Assembly (NCBI RefSeq): GCF_042100115.1
Contig: NC_091272.1
Span: forward strand, 2,976,001 to 3,040,000
Length of the DNA stretch: 64,000 nt
Direction of reading: 5' to 3'
Source of the DNA: Alternaria dauci
Taxonomy: Eukaryota > Ascomycota > Dothideomycetes > Pleosporales > Pleosporaceae
Part shown: positions 11,750-24,264 of the stretch, one piece after another
Layout: every line of letters starts with the position of its first letter
How positions within the stretch are numbered: the stretch's first letter is position 1
Position numbers and translations under genes: made by a program
The notes under the pieces: model-generated
What the model saw: only the letters and a program-made list of their open reading frames with translations
Told to the model about the DNA's origin: nothing
The model's database searches: none

Positions 11750-12296
11750 CTTATGCTGCCTTGGTTGGAATCCCATCGTGGGAGTAGTTTGTTGAGATTA
11801 TCCGGCTATTGGGACCTGTAGTATTACTGAGATATGGTGTTGTTGCCTTTTTTTTTTGCCAGTCTTTGGGTAATATATACATATCTTCAGTGGGAAGAAT
11901 GCGGCTTTTATCTAATTTCCATCGTGTTCCCTTCATCTCAGTGACAGCTTCGCGACTCGGACTAACATGCAACAGAGTGTACATAGGAGGATGCAATTCT
12001 CAAATTACCTAAACATAACCAAAAAACACTATGCTAAAGCCCCTAATACGCCAAAATCACCATGACACCTATCCCAATGCATACCCATGTATGTACATGC
12101 TCTAAGCCAAACAAAGATGCGTGCATGCAGAACGCCTCCCAATGAGTCCCAGTCCTACACCAGCGATGATGCATGCGCCGCCGTTTGCCCCCGTTTACCT
12201 TGGTCGTTAACAAATTCGTGTTTCTCATTTCCATATTATGATTACGGGCACAAAGATGCTTCCATCAGCAATAGCCATCGTTTGAGTCGCCGCGCT
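11750..12296. other. convergent 3' flanks of arp5 and the phosphatase gene
   Basis: Transcripts from both sides end here. A T-rich run at about 11849-11858 may belong to a 3'-end signal. No gene seen. Confidence 0.6.
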
Positions 12297-14963
12297 CTAC
12301 GCAGACTTTGGGTGCTGCTCAACGAGCCATTCCATCACACTCTCGTAGCATAGTACAAACTGTCGCAGACTTTGTACCATACTCAGTCGCTGCAGTCTAA
12401 AGTCTTCGACGGTCTTCGCAATAAGATCGATCTCTTCGTTGTTCACCCAGCTGTCCTCTTCACGCTCATTTTTGGCTAGTTTGTCGTCGGTGTCCACTGG
12501 AGTCGATTGCCTGGCTTTGCGAGCTTGTCTTTGCCGCTTGAGCATGTCCAAGACAGAGTCAACAGTACAGAATGTACCGGTACGGCCACATCCGGCGGAG
12601 CAATGGACTATGATCGGGCGGCTGTTGGGTGGGTCAGGCTGCGAGGGCGAGCCACCGTTGACCGAGCGGACAACGGCATCAGTCTGCTCAATCAAGCCCA
12701 ACAGATGCGTAGGATGGGCTGGCGCTCCAAAATCGGGCCAGTGAGAGTACTGCAACTGCGTGATTTCGCGCATACGCGCAAAGGGTTCATCATCGTTCGA
12801 AAGGGTGAACTTGCGTACGATGACATAAGGCTGCTCCTGGCTAGGAGAGCCAGTAGTTGCCTCCTTGGTGAAGTTGGCCAGCTTCGGTGGGTTCGTTGAC
12901 CTGCGCTGACCCATGGATGGCCTCGACTGCTCCCTATGACGGTGGATCTTTGACGGCTCCAGAGATGCCCTGTGTTCGCCGAGTTGGTTGAGGTGTAGAT
13001 GGCCATATTGCTTATCCGACCAGTAGTTGTGCGCCTTGACTTGTCCACCTTCTTGCTCAGCAGTCAACATGACAATGACGCGAACGTCTTGCTGCCAAAC
13101 AACGTTCCAGAAGTCCTGTCAAAGTGTTAGTAAATAAAGTGACATATGCAGGCAAGAACATACTTTGAAGGTAGCCGGTATGGGTCCCTGCGTTGCGATG
13201 TAGCGCTTGTTGGAGTAGGCGGCTTGAACGTGGTTGGCGTTGACATAATCGCAGCTTCCTTCAGCAACTCCTTCGAGCTTGACACGAGTGTGTTCGTATG
13301 GCCAGATGTTGTTGTAGCGATTCTTGGAACCCTTCTCGATACCAGCAATCTGGATATGTTGTACATTGCCTCCTGATGACAACGGGGCGTCGTAGACAAC
13401 TTCACCAGACAAAGCTTTTTGCATGCGCTTCTGTTCACGTTTCTCAATCTGCAAGAACCGCTCCGCAACTGTCTTGCCCTTGTCCTGCTCTTCGGATGCA
13501 GTCTGAAGCCATTGTGGAAGGTCGTCTTCCACTGACTGGGTCATGCCTTCGGGCTGCTTGACAGGCATCTGCCCAACTCCACCGATGAGGTCCATGTTTT
13601 GACGGATGTTGCCGAAGAAAGGATTAGCAGCGTTTTGGCTTGCGGGCATGGGGCAGCCGCCAATAACGGGTGCGACAGAAGGGAGATCAGAGTTGAGGTT
13701 AAGAGCAGCAGTGCCAGAAGTCGGGCTTCCAGAACTTTGGTGTGTGATCCAGGCTGGAAACTTTTCTGCGAATTCTTGGAAACCACCACGGATGATAAAC
13801 GTGCCACCTGACCAGCCCTCGCTGGTGAACTTCTTGAGAGTGTTGACACAGGTTGTGGCGTCCTTCATTTGCGACGAGTTGGCGTCATATACTATGATGT
13901 GTTTGCTACTCCTCCATCGCTCAAACTTGTCCCTTTGTTCATCCTCTTTGAAGGTTTCAGCCAGTTTCTGGACATTGAAAGAAGCGCGTTTGAGCAGCGT
14001 CGTAGGAATACAGAGGCTCAATGCGCCAGTTATGCGAGCCTTGGCATACTGTGTTGATACACGGAGATCAAGCAGGAGGACCTCGTCAATCGAAGACTGG
14101 AGGATGTTGACGATATGTTGAGCCGTGACCATGGTGGGTCCGGTAGTGTTGCCTTCTTCCTCAAAATGCGCAGGAAGCGTCTCGGCCCGGTGGGTGGATA
14201 TTGAAATGTGCTGGGGATGCGTCTTCTTTACGGGTAACGATGGTCGTGGGATACGGGGTTCGGCGAACTGGGCGACGGCATCTGAGCGACCAGGTCCATC
14301 AAAGCTTGCTGGGGAATTCCTTCGCGGCCGGTCAGGAAACATGGAGGACTCGGTCGACAGCATGCGCTTCGGCGAACGTGGCTTGGGGGCGAACTCTTGT
14401 TCGTCGCTTGTGTCGCTCTTGTCGCCTGGACGGTCGGGCGGTGGCATTGACTGCGACTGTGAGTATGAGGACTGTGCCGAGTCGATGTTGGTAAAGAAGG
14501 GGCTCTTGGATTGTGCTTTCAGGCCGGGCGAGGCAAAGTCGAAGCTGCCGAGAGCAAAACCGCGGTTGTTTTCCGACTGTTTCCTAAACAGCTCAAACTC
14601 GGGATTCTGCTCAACGGGTATTATCCGTGGGGAGGCGGCAGCTGTCGAGCGCACGTTGGAAGTGGGTGGACTCCAGTTTCCGCGGATGTGCTGGGCAGCA
14701 CTAGAGGAGAAGTGGTCGGCATTGCTGTTGACGGCAAGACCAAAGTAGTTAGGTGAGGGGGTCGAGGGCTCCTTCATCTTCTGCGAGGCTACATGGCTGG
14801 GTGTTTTGGCTACGCCGTTCATGCGGGGCGTGAGGGGGGGTAGCGCAGACGTTGGATGTAGTGAGGCGCTTGGCCTCGTCATTGGCGTCGATCCTGAACC
14901 GCGTGGGCGAGAAGATGTGTGGGAGGAGCCTCTAGGCCTAGGCGATAGGGCAGGCGTGGACAT
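12297..14963 (-). CDS. protein tyrosine phosphatase with N-terminal rhodanese-like domain (Pyp1/Pyp2 type)
   Basis: This matches the fungal MAP-kinase phosphatases typified by fission yeast Pyp1 and Pyp2, which dephosphorylate the stress kinase Sty1/Hog1. Two exons (14963-13164, 13115-12297) around a 48-nt intron give 872 residues. The first 280 or so are Ser/Pro-rich and probably disordered. A rhodanese-like domain follows (about 280-410: VLLLDLRVSTQYAKARITGA, then IIVYDANSS, then GGTFIIRGGFQEF). Where active rhodaneses have a cysteine, this one reads YDANSS, so the domain is probably a kinase-docking module and not an enzyme. The PTP domain covers the C-terminal 330 residues, with NYVNANH-like text (DYVNANHV), YIATQGPIPATF, the WPDFGAP loop that supplies the general acid, and the P-loop HCSAGCGRTGTF with catalytic Cys and Arg intact. 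The intron falls between TQGPIPATFK and DFWNVVWQQ, both classic PTP motifs. Confidence 0.9.
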
Positions 14964-16880
14964 GGTGTGTGAAGGCCTTCACACGCGTCAGCTGGGTGAA
15001 GCGTGGATGTGGCTGGCGGGCGGGCAGATTAAGTCGTAGTAGGCGATAGGTGCATGAATATGGGGGGACTTGGTAATTGCGAAAGGGTGTGCGCGCGTGT
15101 GAGTGTGTGCAAGTAATGCAGGAGTGGTTGGTGCGGTATGGAGGGTATTGGTTTGGTGGGGAGTGCCGCTGTGCTCAATGACGTAGGTGTATGTGAGGCA
15201 ATCTCCTTGTGTTACCGGGCGCACGAGCGATGATGTGCAGGCACAGCCCTGGGTACAGCCGACGGAGGCAGAACGCAGCCGAGTATCTTCGCAGTAAAGG
15301 CACGATGGCACGCACAGTGCGGCTGTATTGTCAGGGCTCGGCGGCGCGAGCCAATGTGATGATTAGGGGTGATGTCGTCAGGGCAGGAAAAGCTGGCTAG
15401 GTGCGGCAGCAGCTGCAGGGTCTCTGAGAACCAGCAAAGGGGTGCCTGAGCCTGAAAACAAACGGTCCCGTGACTAGGCCGGTAGGGCTGAAGCAGTGGG
15501 CGGAAACGGCAAATAGGCACAGCGGAGAGGCGACGAGGACGGGGTGGAGAGCGGAAAGATCGAGTAGACAGAAGTTGATGTGTCGGCGATCGAGCAAGTT
15601 AAGAGGAATCGACGAAAAAGCCATTTCCAAGGCAGGGCGGCGAAGGCTAGCTGGCTCGCTCTGGGCCCGACAATCGCATGCTAAAACCGCCTTGTCAGCT
15701 GTACAGATGGGCTATCGTCGAGCCGCCCCTGTCTATTGCGACATTTGCTATTTAGCGTCACCCGCCAGGTCAACGGCTGCGAGGGTGCCGCCACGACTCT
15801 GATGCGACTTTGCACCATGACGACCGCGAATTCGCGTCTGCAGCGCACATGATGGCCCTGGAGACACCGAGATACTGCCTCGCCAGCCCGAAAAACCTGC
15901 TGCGTGCATCCGCGCGCGCCGACTGCAAGCATGCAATCCTGAAACCTCGCGACGAGCCCCACCGCAAGACGCTCGGGGACCCTTACATACATTGATCGGC
16001 ACCCGAGGCCGTGCAGAGGGAGAGAGGCTGCCGTTGCGTTCTGGGAAACACACCGTCGCTCGCTGCGCCAAAAGGGTAGGTGGGGAATGCTAGATGCTAT
16101 GGCCGACGCGACTCGCCTGCTTCCACCTCTTCTCATCTTCTAGAGTGGTTGATCCCCAAACCCGTACCACAAAGCCAGACCGCCACTTTGTCACGCCAAC
16201 CAACACCAGCCGCCAGCACAAGCAGAGCAAGCATCTTGCGCTCGCCGTATCCCTGTCACGCGTGCTGTTCGGGCTGCAGATCGCGTAGTTCATACGGCCA
16301 CATGGTGCGGACGCTACCAAGTACTGCCCAACTCGTACGGTACCGTGTCTGACTCTGCAACACCGTCTGCTTTTGCGACAGGATCAGGGAACACATGGTG
16401 CGCAGCGGTGTGGGTCGATTCTACATGGAAAGTGCCGTCGTTCTCTATGACGCAACTGACTTTGTATAACATGCCGAAGCCCGGCCTTTGACTAGGACGA
16501 TTGAGCGATATTTGAATTCCGGCACAAATAGCCACCAATGCCTCACAACAAGAATCTCTCAATCGAGTCGAGCAAAAGCTTGTGTCTACACACTACACTG
16601 CCTTTGAAACTAGGTGGTCCGCAGTCATTCCGAAGGGAACGGTAATGAACAGGCATTCCCGCTATCTCCGCAACTCCATTACAAAGCCATCCAAAAACGG
16701 GCAATGTATGATGTAGTGTTTATTTGTTTAGTTATGTTGGATTAAAGACAACGCGATGCGTGTAAATGCCACATTCCAACCGCCCCATGTACGTCTGGAT
16801 ATAAATACCTGCCTTTGCGCCTGGAATAAACAAAAAAAATAAACACACTCTGGATTGCCTACATGTCTCAAAAGTCACGT
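14964..16880. other. interval without a supported gene (phosphatase promoter, atg15 3' flank)
   Basis: This 1.9-kb stretch is GC-rich and contains many accidental open frames on both strands, none with a domain or consistent splice sites. Much of it may be a long leader or promoter of the phosphatase gene. A short A-rich run lies at about 16830, near the atg15 3' end. Confidence 0.55.
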
Positions 16881-18872
16881 CTACATCTCCATCCGTTCAG
16901 TCACTGGCGGGTTAGAAGTCGTCCTCCCGTGCTTTTTTGGCTTGTCATAGCATATCAGGCCAAAGAAGCCTTCAGAAGTACACGATGTGCTGGCCGAGGT
17001 AGCTGTTGGGGTTGGTGTGGGTGTGTGATGTGTCTTTGCAGGCGGGTCATCACCGTCAAGGCATCCGCCAAACCAGCCTGGATACTTGCACGATGAAGTG
17101 GACGTGGGCGTCGACGAAGTGGTTGTCACGGTAGGTGCTGGAGCGGGCGTAGTAGTGATTGTCATGGTGGTAGTAGAAGTCGTTTCGTCTTTGCAGCCGA
17201 ACCAACCGGGCGTCTTGCACGTCGAGGTCGATGAAGTCGTCGTAATCGTTGTCTTGCTGTGTGCTTTGGTTGTAGATTCGTCGAGACATCCCCACCATCC
17301 CGGTGTTTTGCATGTTTCGGTTCGCGTGCGACTAGACCTAGTTGACGTCAATGTGGCTGTTGGCTTTGAGCTCCTGCTAGTAGTAGTCTCGGTGCCGTTG
17401 CTCTCAAAATACTCCCACGTGTAGCAGTCGGTACAGTCGACGTAGGCTTCGCACTTGGGCGGTGCATCGTACTTGAGTATGACATCTCGAATGACTTCGA
17501 CAATCTTGTGGGTGCCAATACCCATGCGCCAGCCAAAATCCTTGACTGTATCGTATACGCACTTTTGCCCAGTATGGCAGACACTCTGCAAAGCATATCC
17601 ACCAATTGTACAAGCACTGGTAGCTTGGTTGCACGCGCCCATGTATATGGGGTCGGCGGTGTGGCCAAAGTGAAAGCCGCCGGTGAACTTGCGCTGCTGC
17701 AGCGAGCCAATTTGGTGGCCTGGTGGTACCGGGAGACCGAGACGCGACGCCGGCATGGCCTCTGGGACGGCTTCGAAAGTGACCGCAGGGTGGCCAAACG
17801 TGAGGGAGAGGAAAGACGAGACGGCACCGCCAAGAGAATGGCCGGCCATCCAGATCTCGGCATCGGGATACAAGGCTGTGACATTGTGGTACAGGTCCTG
17901 TGCAGCGTAGTAGTAGCGGTTCTTCTCGCGGAGGGCAGTGACGAGGCAGGTCGAGTTGCAGGTGAAGGCCGAGGTTTGGCAGTCGCAGACTTGTCGCCAC
18001 AGGTACTGGCCGCCCTGACCACAACAGCAGCTGAAGAACAGGTTGTCGTTGATCTTGTCGTTTGTAGTCGTCTCGGAACCGTCGAACATGGCGGGCGACG
18101 TGCCCTTCAAGCCTATGACGACGGTCGAGTTCTCGGTGTCGGCAAAGATGTGGCCTCGCAGACCATCCGACTCCCAGCCAAAGTCTTCAGTGTAGTTGAA
18201 GCCGCCGCCGACGTCCTCCCACTCCCCCGTGCCGGGCTCTAGTATGTAGGCGTCCGAGGCCATGCGCGCGAAGCTCAGGACTGTCTCTCGGTCGGTCACG
18301 TTGGGCCCTGCTATGTCGTCGATGGTCCAGTCCTCCTCGAGCAGCTGCACGCCTCTCCCGGTCCGTCTCCCCCACTCCAGGATGCCCGTGATGGTTTCCT
18401 TGCTCCTATCAGCCAGTCGCTGTATGCTCATGGTCTCGGATTTGACGCGCAACCGCGGCACAGGCTCGCGCCTAGCCGCGTCGTCGTCTCCGGCGGTCCA
18501 CACGGCGGCATGTTCTGGGACGTCGATGCGGCGGTGAAGCTCTGGGTACTTGTAGGTGCCGTGGTGGAAGATGTGTCGCAGCGTAAAGTCCTTGTCGGCG
18601 CTGTGAGCATTATGCGGGAGAGGAAGCGGAGGCGGAGGCGGCGGCAGGACGGGCATGTCGGCCGCGCCCGCAGCGCTCGCGGCCAGGAACGACAGCAAGA
18701 GGGAGGCTGTCACGCGCGATGCAGAGGGGCAGAGGGTTTGTCGTCGCATCTTGTGAGAGTATGACAAGGAAAAGGGGCTACGAACCAGAGAGGAGAGAGG
18801 CAAGACGATGGCAAGTCCAAACAGCAGGTGATGGCTGCCTCCATCGGACATCGATGACGATCGGTGCTTCAC
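16881..18872 (-). CDS. atg15: autophagy lipase Atg15, with four C-terminal Cys/Trp repeats
   Basis: Atg15 is a phospholipase delivered to the vacuole, where it breaks autophagic bodies and multivesicular-body membranes. The uninterrupted frame encodes 663 residues. Met-42 (18749) is an attractive alternative start because a hydrophobic segment follows it directly ([16 protein letters not shown]), as expected for the membrane anchor or signal. The lipase domain has the [11 protein letters not shown] nucleophile elbow (Ser in GxSxG), the upstream [17 protein letters not shown] block and a Cys-rich loop ([18 protein letters not shown]) typical of Atg15. After about residue 510 the tail is Thr/Ser-rich and holds four copies of a short module: [37 protein letters not shown] and [13 protein letters not shown]. 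Such a tail is present in filamentous fungi but absent from yeast Atg15; its role is unknown to me. It diverges from the VPS9 gene. Confidence 0.93.
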   Translation of the reverse strand: MKHRSSSMSDGGSHHLLFGLAIVLPLSSLVRSPFSLSYSHKMRRQTLCPSASRVTASLLLSFLAASAAGAADMPVLPPPPPPLPLPHNAHSADKDFTLRHIFHHGTYKYPELHRRIDVPEHAAVWTAGDDDAARREPVPRLRVKSETMSIQRLADRSKETITGILEWGRRTGRGVQLLEEDWTIDDIAGPNVTDRETVLSFARMASDAYILEPGTGEWEDVGGGFNYTEDFGWESDGLRGHIFADTENSTVVIGLKGTSPAMFDGSETTTNDKINDNLFFSCCCGQGGQYLWRQVCDCQTSAFTCNSTCLVTALREKNRYYYAAQDLYHNVTALYPDAEIWMAGHSLGGAVSSFLSLTFGHPAVTFEAVPEAMPASRLGLPVPPGHQIGSLQQRKFTGGFHFGHTADPIYMGACNQATSACTIGGYALQSVCHTGQKCVYDTVKDFGWRMGIGTHKIVEVIRDVILKYDAPPKCEAYVDCTDCYTWEYFESNGTETTTSRSSKPTATLTSTRSSRTRTETCKTPGWWGCLDESTTKAHSKTTITTTSSTSTCKTPGWFGCKDETTSTTTMTITTTPAPAPTVTTTSSTPTSTSSCKYPGWFGGCLDGDDPPAKTHHTPTPTPTATSASTSCTSEGFFGLICYDKPKKHGRTTSNPPVTERMEM

Positions 18873-19182
18873 TGGCCCAGTGGCGCCGCGTCAATGCGGG
18901 GAGCTTGCGCTTCCGTTGATAGCGAGCTCCAGATAGCTCAACCCAACCACCACGGGCACCAACGCCCATTACAACGTCAATCGTTGCCGGCTTCCGTTGG
19001 CAGACAGTTCGTCGGACGCTTTGTTTCCTCCTGCATCCTCGTGTCAAGCGTACCAAAACAGGGGGGATGCTCAGTACGCTCCAAAGTGCCCCTTGCTGCC
19101 GCATGACGTGAACGCATGAGCTCCCCAATGACTGCGCACGACACTTTTAGATTACCACTCCACGTCCTGCAACAATAACAAC
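18873..19182. other. divergent promoter of atg15 and the VPS9 gene
   Basis: A 310-bp interval between the two start codons. No site that I can name with confidence. Confidence 0.6.
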
Positions 19183-21445
19183 ATGACTGGGCGGCCCAGA
19201 AACCTGCATCCCTCCCGCTCCTTTACGCGTCTGGACTCTGCGCCCAAGAGTCCGCTCTCGCGAAGCCGAGCGAGTACACTGCAAGGCCCCAATGCGTCAG
19301 ACATGCTAGATCCGCTAAAGGCCGCCATGGTGCCAGAGGAAGATGAGCATACCGATGGCGATGTCTTTGCCAACAAGGAAGACGACGACGACGATACCGA
19401 GGTTGAAGAGCCCACAGTGCCCGACACTTTTGAGGAGCTGCCTATCGAGATCCGCAGCTTGACAGAGAGGTATCTTCTGTCGCCCACGTCACGCATCACT
19501 ACGTTAATGTGTCCGTAGATTCCTCGAGTCCCTCACAGCCAAAGTCCACCCTACCCCCCTATCCGCCGATGCCCTTGCCCATCTCTTCCAAGACTTCTAT
19601 GGTCGTGCCTCTGCAAAGATCAGCACACACATAGCCACCCTCTCTGCTCGGTTAACAAGCGACAGCTATGTTGCAAATGCTAGGAAAGGGGCCGCCCCAT
19701 CAAGCAAACCGTCGTCCATCTCCAAGGGAAGCGATCCGTCAGGGGAACAACAGATGCTTAGTGCGACAGAAATGGCTGACCGCAAGAAAGCGCGGAAATC
19801 GCTCGAGCTCAAGCGATTCGCACTGGAAGAGGCCGTGGAGCGTGCCGTGTGCGAGAAGGTCTACCAGCGGATATGGCGGCATAGGAGCACGGATGACGAG
19901 GAAAGGGACCATAAGCTCAGATCGCGCACAGCTGCTCTTTCGCTTGTTGGCATTGGCTTGCAAGAGCTCTTGATGACGGGCGAGGAGTTAACTGACGAGG
20001 AACGCCAGAAAGCCAAAGAGAAGGAGCCCGAGATTCGGGAATACCTGTCTGCCGCACGTGAAGACATCTTGAAGATGAACGAGGAGAAGTATCCGCTTGG
20101 AAAGGTCCAACATCTGACTGCTGCACACAAGTCCATTGTCGAGGCTCTGTCAAAGATATTTCCTTCCACTTCGTCTGCTGATGAAATCCTCCCAACGCTG
20201 ATCTACGCACTCATCACTATACCACCAGTCAACTTGAACGTTATTAGCGACCTGAATTTCATACATCGGTTCCGCGGATCCAGCCGTATGGATGGCGAGA
20301 CTGCGTACTGTCTGGTCAACTTGGAGGCAGCCATCTCATTTTTGGAAACCGTCGATCTGTCTTCTCTACGTGCCGAAGAAGCCATTCCTACAAAGTCAGA
20401 TTCGAGGCCTTCGACGCCCAAATCTGAGATTACACCTATGCCCTTGGGACTCTCGGACGCGCCGGATCTCATACAAACTCCAGCCACGCCTATCTCGAAA
20501 ACACACTCCAGAGAACCCTCAAGTCCAACGACCACTAAAGCTCAACGTCGATTGAGCAACCTCATCCAAACACAGACTAACAAAATCGAGGCTGCCTCTG
20601 ATGCAGTCCGGGATTCAATTCTGGATTCCGCCGACCAGGCACTTGGTAGAATCAACAACACATTAGACACTAGTTTCAAATTCTTCTTCGGTGGTCTGAG
20701 AGAAAAGAACCCAGACGGGCCCATGCAAGAACAACCGGCACTCCCCAAGACACTAGAAGATGCGATGAAGCTTGTGGGCTCTCCCACCCGTGCAGAGCGG
20801 GATGAAGATAACTTGAGTGTCAGTGCAGCGAGCTCAGTGCAAGGTGACGAGCCGACAGAGGCCCCAGTCAACAGAGGTCTGGACGCGAAGATGGCTGATT
20901 TGTTTGCTGGCAAACGGCAAATTAGAGATCGTAGCGTCGATTCCACAAAGTCTGGGGGCAGCAGTAGCGGTCGACGCGTTGCATTCGCTACAGCACAGAA
21001 TGTAGAAGAGAAGGCACCATCACCAGCTCCTGCCAAGGCGGAATCTCCAGCACCGGCCAACATGTCCGCTGTCGATTCTCTGCGCAACATGGGCAACACC
21101 TTCAATCCTTTGAACCGGTTGTCTAGTATGAACGTACTGCCCCGCTTTGCACGTGCTGTGAGTAGCAACAGCACGCCTGTTCTCCCATCACCGAGCCAAG
21201 AGCAGGTCAAAACATCGCCTTCTCCAGAGCCACTAAGCCGCACAGCCACGAACGAAATACCACCAATAGACGACAAGGGAGCGAGGGCAGTTGCTGCTTT
21301 GGAGCAGCTGAAGAAGACTGCACCACCTGCCAAGCGCTTTTTAGATGCGAAGGATGCTCAAGACTTGAAGCTCAAGGAGGTGGAAGAGCTATTAAAGGAG
21401 TATCAACGATTGGCGGGCGCATTGAGAGGAGCAATCAACTACTGA
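19183..21445 (+). CDS. VPS9-domain protein, predicted Rab5/Vps21 guanine nucleotide exchange factor
   Basis: VPS9 domains load GTP onto Rab5-family GTPases (Vps21 in yeast) and so drive endosomal fusion. Two exons (19183-19469, 19519-21445) give 737 residues; the 49-nt intron joins GAG AG to A TTC (TER-FLESL). Residues 1-95 are Ser-rich then acidic. A helical region with a charged KKARKSLELKRFALEEAVERAV stretch, split here as KKARKSLELKRF and ALEEAVERAV, precedes the VPS9 core at roughly 190-385. The core includes SADEILPTLIYALI and NLNVISDLNFIHRF, close to the family's hallmark (DE..P.L.Y....P..L.S...FI..F), then MDGETAYCLVNLEAAISFLE. The remainder is Ser/Pro-rich, probably disordered, with a short predicted coiled coil at the end. 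No CUE domain is visible, so it is nearer Muk1-like exchange factors than classical Vps9; this assignment is inference. Confidence 0.85.
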
Positions 21446-21751
21446 ACTGGACTATGTACTTGGACGGATATGTATACACAAATAACCAGGACCGAGTATC
21501 CTAATCTTACACGCCATCTGTGCAAACCCAGTGCGTATGTTGTGATATTACTTTTACTAGACGATTTTTGGCAATGCGGCGCGTCGCGAACAGCGGCTGG
21601 CTCAGGGTTTCGGCCAAAACGGGGGTTACCGTATTGGGAAGGGGCAACGAGTGCGCACGGACTGTAAACAAGGCGGCCACAACACACTCTTGTGTGCTCT
21701 GCAATTGACAATCTGGCCAACCCTAGACACCGCAAATCCCGAATCGCACAC
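21446..21751. other. VPS9 gene 3' flank and promoter of the coiled-coil gene
   Basis: A CGCGTCGCGAA stretch near 21580 resembles fragments of MBF/SBF sites but no full ACGCGT is present. No gene seen. Confidence 0.45.
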
Positions 21752-24264
21752 ATGGCGGAACCAATGTCAAGTCTTTCGTCGGAACAGCTCAACACCTACT
21801 CTGACGACATCATCATTGACGATATCGATATGGCGTACAACGACCCTCCCTCATCGCCTTTTATGGACCAGATCGACGTCGAAGACCAAGAGAATATTGC
21901 CCCCAACGCAGCGGGCACACCCGTGAAGCCACTAATCGACCTGGACGACAGCGCACCGCAGTCTGCGTTCAGGGTGTCGCCAGCGAAGAAGTATGGGCTG
22001 AAAGAGCGCACAAGCCCAATGAAGACGCTCCCGGCGAAGAATCTCATGGACGATTTCGACGACGCGGCACTCAATTTTAGCAGCGGCGATCAACACACAC
22101 CCAATAAAAATATCTCATCAGTCAGGGAGACTGCCATCGAGCGACCGGGGTCGGCAATGAGCAGCAGCTCCCACAAGAGCCAGTCACCCGGAACGGCTCA
22201 GCGCAAGCCAACACATACACACCAGCGTCAAATATCCGTCACACCGTCAAAACGACCGGCTTCTTCTCACCAGGAGTCAGCTCTTCGTGACAATGAAGGC
22301 TTGACGACCGCAATGAAATTCATGGAAGAGAGTAACTCGAGGAATCGGGAAACCCCAAGGAAACAAACTGCGCGAAACGACAAATACGATATTGATTTGA
22401 GTATGGACAATACAGACTTCAACCCTGACGGCCCAGACGGCCCAGACGCAACATCCTTGGATGTTGACGATACCTGCTTCAGCAACTTTTCAGAAATGCC
22501 CGGAATAGATATGACAAAGTTTGCGGGCCTAAAAAAGAGTCCTGCGAAGAGCGAGATGCCAGATGTGAGTCTGTATGATATCTGTCTGATGCAAAACACT
22601 AACAATTTGACAAGGCTACGCCTCGTGCTCGCCCTCAAATGACCCCCTCCACGGTCCGCCGATCCGAACGCACACCTAGCCCTACGCCGCGGCGTGCATA
22701 CAACGACAACGATACTACAAACCTACTACTAGACTTTACAGCTCAAATCGAATCTTTTTCCTCATCCCGTCGCGAGTCAGCAGGACGCGGACGCCGTTCG
22801 CCTAGCAAGTCTTCTGCGGAGCCAAACCTCCGCACATACTACCACAACCAGCGGTCACCGGCCAAAGGTGGACCACAAGTGCCTGCCACCCCGAACCAGA
22901 GAAGCCAAATGTTCAACTTGTTGGATTTCGAGCTGCCTCCGCCACCAACACCACGTTCGCTGCCCACTGTCACAATTCGTGAGCTAGAGTCTGTAAAATC
23001 TCAGTTCCAGTCTCAGGTCTCGTCTCTTACGGCTAGCTTGTCCGGCAAAGAAGCTGAGATCGATGCTCTTTCAAAAGCCATTGCCGATGCCGAGCGCCGG
23101 GTTGGCGAAGCCCAGGAGACCGTCCGCGATGAACGCTCAGCTCGCGAATATGCAGAGACCCAGATGGTCGACTGGAAATCGAAGGGGGAAGAGGTGCAAA
23201 AACTTCTGCAAGATGTCCAGGCCGAGATGGCGCGTAATGATGCTGAGCGTGAAGATCTCCTAGCGAGGTTAGCTGATGCTGAAAAGCGTGCAGATGACGC
23301 TGAGAGCCGATCCGCTGAGCTTGAGACCAAAGTCATTGACGCTGAAAGCAAGAACGTCGATATGACAACTTTCATCAACAACGACGAGGGAGATGAGAAC
23401 AAGAAGGTCTACTCTGAGCTCGAATGCCAATCCGCGATTGCTGAGAAGGTCAACGAAATTGCGCGCGACTTACATACAGCCTACAAGGCTAAGCACGAGA
23501 AGAAGATCAAGGCCCTCAAGGACAACTACCAGAAGAAGGCCGATGAAAAGTGCAAGGAGCTTCGGACGCAGATTGTCAGTCTTGAACAACAGCTTGAGGA
23601 GGCAGAGAAAAAACGTGACGACGCATTCAGCGGAATCAACCCTGATCAGCAAAACTCCAAGGACGAAAACCAAGGAGGGTCTCTCTCCAAGTCTACGCGA
23701 AACGCCGAAGACGCTCAGATGCTAGAAGCGCAGAGAGCCGAAATCGAGAACCTCAAGGCTAGACTCGCTGGCCTGCAGTCTGAGCTTCATTCCCTTCGCA
23801 AATCTCATGACATACTTGTGGAGGATCTCGAGGCTGAGCGCATTGAGAAAGGCGAGCTGGTAGCAGCTGCCGAACAGATGTTGTCCATGTGTGGTGAGAA
23901 GATGGAAGAAATGCAACAAGAAGACCTTCGCCGTTCACAAATCAGCTCTGCGCCGCCCGCTGCACCACAACAACAAGCACCGCCCCAGCAAGCAATGCGC
24001 AACACAGGCTTCCTTGCTGGTGGCTCCAGCACTCCCCGCCCTGTATCTGCTGTCGGAGGCGGACGCCCCGGCAGTGCTATGGGTGACCGTCTAGGTGTCA
24101 TGAACGAGCGCACAGGGAGTGCCATCGCCAAACCGTCCGGTCTTCGTGGACCAGGTGGTCTAAAATTCCAGGGCACTCCCGGACTGAATCGGAGCCAAAG
24201 TGGTGGGAAGAGCAGGCTACTTTCTAACATTGAACGTATGGGCGGAGGAAAGACACAGGAGTAG
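21752..24264 (+). CDS. large coiled-coil protein, possibly spindle-pole-body associated (SnaD-like)
   Basis: Two exons (21752-22564, 22615-24264) around a 50-nt intron give 820 residues. The first 270 residues are acidic then Ser/Pro-rich with several S/T-P sites and SPAKK-type motifs (VSPAKKYG, KKSPAKS), which suggest cyclin-dependent kinase control. A conserved-looking linker reads MFNLLDFELPPPPTPRS. Residues 390-690 form a long, nearly unbroken coiled coil rich in Glu, Ala, Lys and Arg. One block in it (ELECQSAIAEKVNEIARDL, then YKAKHEKKIKALKDNY) looks like a family-specific core. The C-terminus is Gly/Ser/Arg-rich (basic, RMGGGK). The layout resembles filamentous-fungal spindle-pole-body coiled-coil proteins such as SnaD, but that is a resemblance from memory; a general cytoskeletal role is as far as the sequence takes me. 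ATG 21752 is the first ATG of the frame. Confidence 0.7.

Noticed and set aside
17508..18242. 244-codon plus-strand frame
   Set aside because: Antisense shadow of the Atg15 lipase domain; no independent domain.
20542..21333. 263-codon minus-strand frame
   Set aside because: Shadow of the VPS9-domain gene; no domain and the sense frame is clearly coding.
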